Source: an uncultured Eggerthellaceae bacterium
GTDB lineage: Bacteria > Actinomycetota > Coriobacteriia > Coriobacteriales > Eggerthellaceae
Reading direction: 5' to 3'
Assembly (NCBI GenBank): GCA_947632575.1
Contig: CANRPV010000063.1
Coordinates: 1 to 8,286 of the forward strand
DNA length: 8,286 nucleotides
Position 1 is the first letter of the stretch. Each line of letters begins with the position of its first letter. The position numbers were made by a program, and so were the translations under genes. Under the pieces are notes generated by a model. It did not search any database. It saw nothing but the letters and a program-made list of their open reading frames with translations, and was not told where the DNA came from. This document shows, in pieces, positions 6,510-8,286 of this stretch.

Positions 6510-6998
6510 ATGGAGGAACTTCCCAGCGGGAAACTTGATCCTCGGGTGAAAAACGTTTGGCGCATCAATGACGCCATATGGATAGCTCTTGGATCTCTTA
6601 GCTGCATTATTCCTTTTGCCATCGTTGGAGCCTTCGAGCCTCTCGACTGGATATTCGTGGTTCTCATCATTGAGATCGCCGTGAGCCTTGGGCTCTTTAT
6701 CCTCTTTTTGGTGGTGCTACCTCCTTTGCGCTACATAAGATGGCGCTATCATCTCTCCGAAGATTATCTGGACATCGCCAAAGGCATCATCTGGCGCAAG
6801 CGCTACATCATTCCTTTTATTCGCGTTCAAAATACGGACACTCGTCAAGGGCCAATTCTGCGGCTCTTCAGCCTCGCCAGTGTGACGGTAGCCACCGCTG
6901 CCGGAGAACATGAGATACCGGGATTGCGAATGGATGTGGCCGAACAACTGAGGGATAAGGCCGCCGAACTGGCCCGTCTTGCCCGGGAAGACCTGTGA
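6510..6998 (+). CDS. Membrane protein with one bacterial PH domain (YdbS-like)
   Basis: This is a 162-residue inner-membrane protein. It has a short polar N-terminus (MEELPSGKLDPRV) and two hydrophobic segments at about 23-42 and 46-70. A cytoplasmic bPH2-type domain follows at about 75-150. The typical motif is seen in IPFIRVQNTDTRQGPILRLF (101-120) followed by SLASVTVATAAG. Length and layout match B. subtilis YdbS. The stop TGA shares one base with the ATG of the next gene (TGATG), so the two are almost certainly co-translated. The biochemical role of these proteins is not established. In B. subtilis ydbST belongs to the SigW envelope-stress regulon and has been linked to bacteriocin resistance. 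Its position divergent from a Bce module would suit an envelope-defence role, but that is inference. Confidence 0.88.
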   Translation: MEELPSGKLDPRVKNVWRINDAIWIALGSLSCIIPFAIVGAFEPLDWIFVVLIIEIAVSLGLFILFLVVLPPLRYIRWRYHLSEDYLDIAKGIIWRKRYIIPFIRVQNTDTRQGPILRLFSLASVTVATAAGEHEIPGLRMDVAEQLRDKAAELARLAREDL

Positions 6999-8286
6999 TG
7001 GACGCATTTCCTCAGGGTCGGCAGAAAGTCCACCACTCCTATATCTGGCTGGGTAGTCTGCGAAGCGCTTTTGCCCTCTTCATTGCCTTATTGATCACGG
7101 TCGGCACCTCCTTCGGTATGGCCGCTTTGTCTGTGCTCGGTATCCTGAGCGCCGATGAGGGCGACTACGAGGAGTTCATGGCCTGGATCATCCTCATGCC
7201 GCTGATCGCTCTAGTCGCCCTGGTGATAGTGGGGATCATCGTGGCCTACCAGGTATTGTCCTATCGTCATTTGAGCTATGAGCTCACTGATAGCGAGTTT
7301 AGTTTCTATAAGGGAATTCTCAACAAGCAACGGGTTCATGTGCCCTATCAGAGAGTCCAATCGGTGGATCAAAAAGCTAGCCTGCTTCAGAGGATCTTCG
7401 GTGTCTGCACCGTTTCTATCAGCACCGCCGGTGGCGCTTCCAATAAAGCCATCGTTATCCCTTATGTCACGAAGGAACAGGCTGAACGACTGCGCGGTGA
7501 GCTTTACCGCCGAAAAATGGCGAAATTGGAGCCTTCTTTCAGCGCTCAGACAGAGACTCTCCAAACGGGTGAGGCTGCAAGCCTCAGTGAGGGATGGAGT
7601 GCACATCAAAGCGCGGCATCTTCCGTAAGTTCACGTTCCGGTAGTCCCTCGGCTGGGGTCGCTAGTGCTGGTCAAGGCAATATCTTGGACAAGCCGGCCG
7701 AGCTCTGGGATGAATTTAGTGGCATTTTCGGCGGATCCGAGGTGGCGGGTGGAGCTGTCAGCTACGAGTATGGTTTGAGCAACAAGGAGTTGCTTTTCAC
7801 GGCACTTTCCAACAACACCACATTTCCCGTTATCGTCATCAGCCTATTACTCGGCATCATGGAGATGGCGAGCAATCTGGTCATGATCATGCCGGGTGCC
7901 GAGGATGCCGTCTTTCAAGGTCTCTCCACGACAGCGGCTGCTATGGCCGATGAAGGCACGGTCTTCGCCGTGATCGGATCCATCTTAGGCGGTATTTTCG
8001 CCTTCGCCGTCTTTTTGTGGGCCATCTCCTCCCTTGGTACCGCTTTAAGCTACGGAGGTTTTCACGCGCGCCGGCGCGAAGACCGCATCGAGGTGGAGCA
8101 TGGTCTCCTTCAGCATCAGTTCCAAGGAATCGCGGTAGATCGCGTGCAATCGGTCACTATTCGCCAAAGCTTCATCCGACGCCTTATAGGCTATTGCGAG
8201 ATCAGCCTTGGTAAAGTCGATGCCAATCTCAGTGACAACAGCGATTCTGAGAATAAGGGAGTAAGCCAAGGCGTGGTGATCCATCC
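6998..8286 (+). CDS. Multi-PH-domain membrane protein (YdbT-like), 3' partial
   Basis: The frame is open from the ATG at 6998 to the window end, giving 429 full codons with no stop. It starts inside the stop codon of the preceding gene (TGATG). Two TM segments lie at about 22-50 and 62-86. The first bPH2 domain covers about 88-168 and includes VPYQRVQSVDQKASLLQRIF (115-134) and VSISTAGG. A polar linker rich in Ser, Ala and Gly spans about 180-228. Two more TM segments lie at about 274-298 and 322-350. A second bPH2 domain starts near 352 and contains FQGIAVDRVQSVTIRQSFIR (375-394) and GYCEISLG. This TM-TM-PH repeat is the layout of B. subtilis YdbT, and more of the last domain or a further one should lie beyond the window. 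It likely forms a membrane complex with the preceding YdbS-like protein. Molecular function is not known. Confidence 0.88.
   Translation, partial: MDAFPQGRQKVHHSYIWLGSLRSAFALFIALLITVGTSFGMAALSVLGILSADEGDYEEFMAWIILMPLIALVALVIVGIIVAYQVLSYRHLSYELTDSEFSFYKGILNKQRVHVPYQRVQSVDQKASLLQRIFGVCTVSISTAGGASNKAIVIPYVTKEQAERLRGELYRRKMAKLEPSFSAQTETLQTGEAASLSEGWSAHQSAASSVSSRSGSPSAGVASAGQGNILDKPAELWDEFSGIFGGSEVAGGAVSYEYGLSNKELLFTALSNNTTFPVIVISLLLGIMEMASNLVMIMPGAEDAVFQGLSTTAAAMADEGTVFAVIGSILGGIFAFAVFLWAISSLGTALSYGGFHARRREDRIEVEHGLLQHQFQGIAVDRVQSVTIRQSFIRRLIGYCEISLGKVDANLSDNSDSENKGVSQGVVIH

Noticed and set aside
7211..7609. Minus-strand open frame of 132 codons opposite the YdbT-like gene
   Set aside because: The + strand reads through here as two TM segments and a clear bPH2 domain with no stop. 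The minus frame shows no motif and is best explained as a shadow.
1..8286. CRISPR array, tRNA/rRNA gene, transposase, phage or attachment site
   Set aside because: No regularly spaced repeats, RNA-gene-like sequences, transposase motifs or terminal inverted repeats were seen. Genes cover nearly the whole window and all have other clear assignments.

Overview
The window looks like one end of a contig from a mid-to-high GC Gram-positive bacterium. The LeuRS zinc-ribbon style, the FtsX-family permease type and the compact gene packing fit the Actinomycetota class Coriobacteriia best, but this is an inference from protein style and no rRNA or other marker is present. There are seven protein-coding genes or gene parts, with no tRNA, rRNA, CRISPR array, insertion sequence or phage gene.

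Region 1 (1-1366, + strand) is the C-terminal half of leucyl-tRNA synthetase: zinc ribbon, KMSKS loop, anticodon-binding and C-terminal domains. It is fused in frame to about 40 residues that are not LeuRS and look like the middle of a DtxR/MntR-type metalloregulator. The join falls where both families can encode a similar L-R-D-W-L-I-S stretch, so an assembly chimera is more likely than a natural fusion. A 16-bp hairpin at 1399-1433 separates leuS from the convergent gene.

Region 2 (1414-6346, all - strand) is a complete Bce-type peptide-antibiotic sensing and detoxification module. In transcription order it encodes an OmpR-family response regulator (6346-5657), an intramembrane-sensing histidine kinase (5660-4611, ATGA overlap), an ABC ATPase (4531-3650) and a large 10-TM FtsX-type permease (3660-1414, overlapping the ATPase). 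The only sizeable gap in the module lies before the ATPase. It starts with a perfect inverted repeat CTTACA-N4-TGTAAG that overlaps the kinase stop codon and matches the TnACA-N4-TGTnA binding box known for BceR-like regulators. The likely circuit is: the transporter senses a cell-wall-active peptide, the kinase is activated through the membrane, the regulator is phosphorylated, and it binds this box to raise transporter expression.

Region 3 (6347-6509) is a 163-nt divergent intergenic region carrying an imperfect 13-bp direct repeat. Region 4 (6510-8286, + strand) holds two translationally coupled membrane proteins with bacterial PH (bPH2) domains, arranged like B. subtilis ydbS-ydbT. The second runs off the window end. 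This pair may be a further envelope-defence function beside the Bce module; that link is inferred from context.
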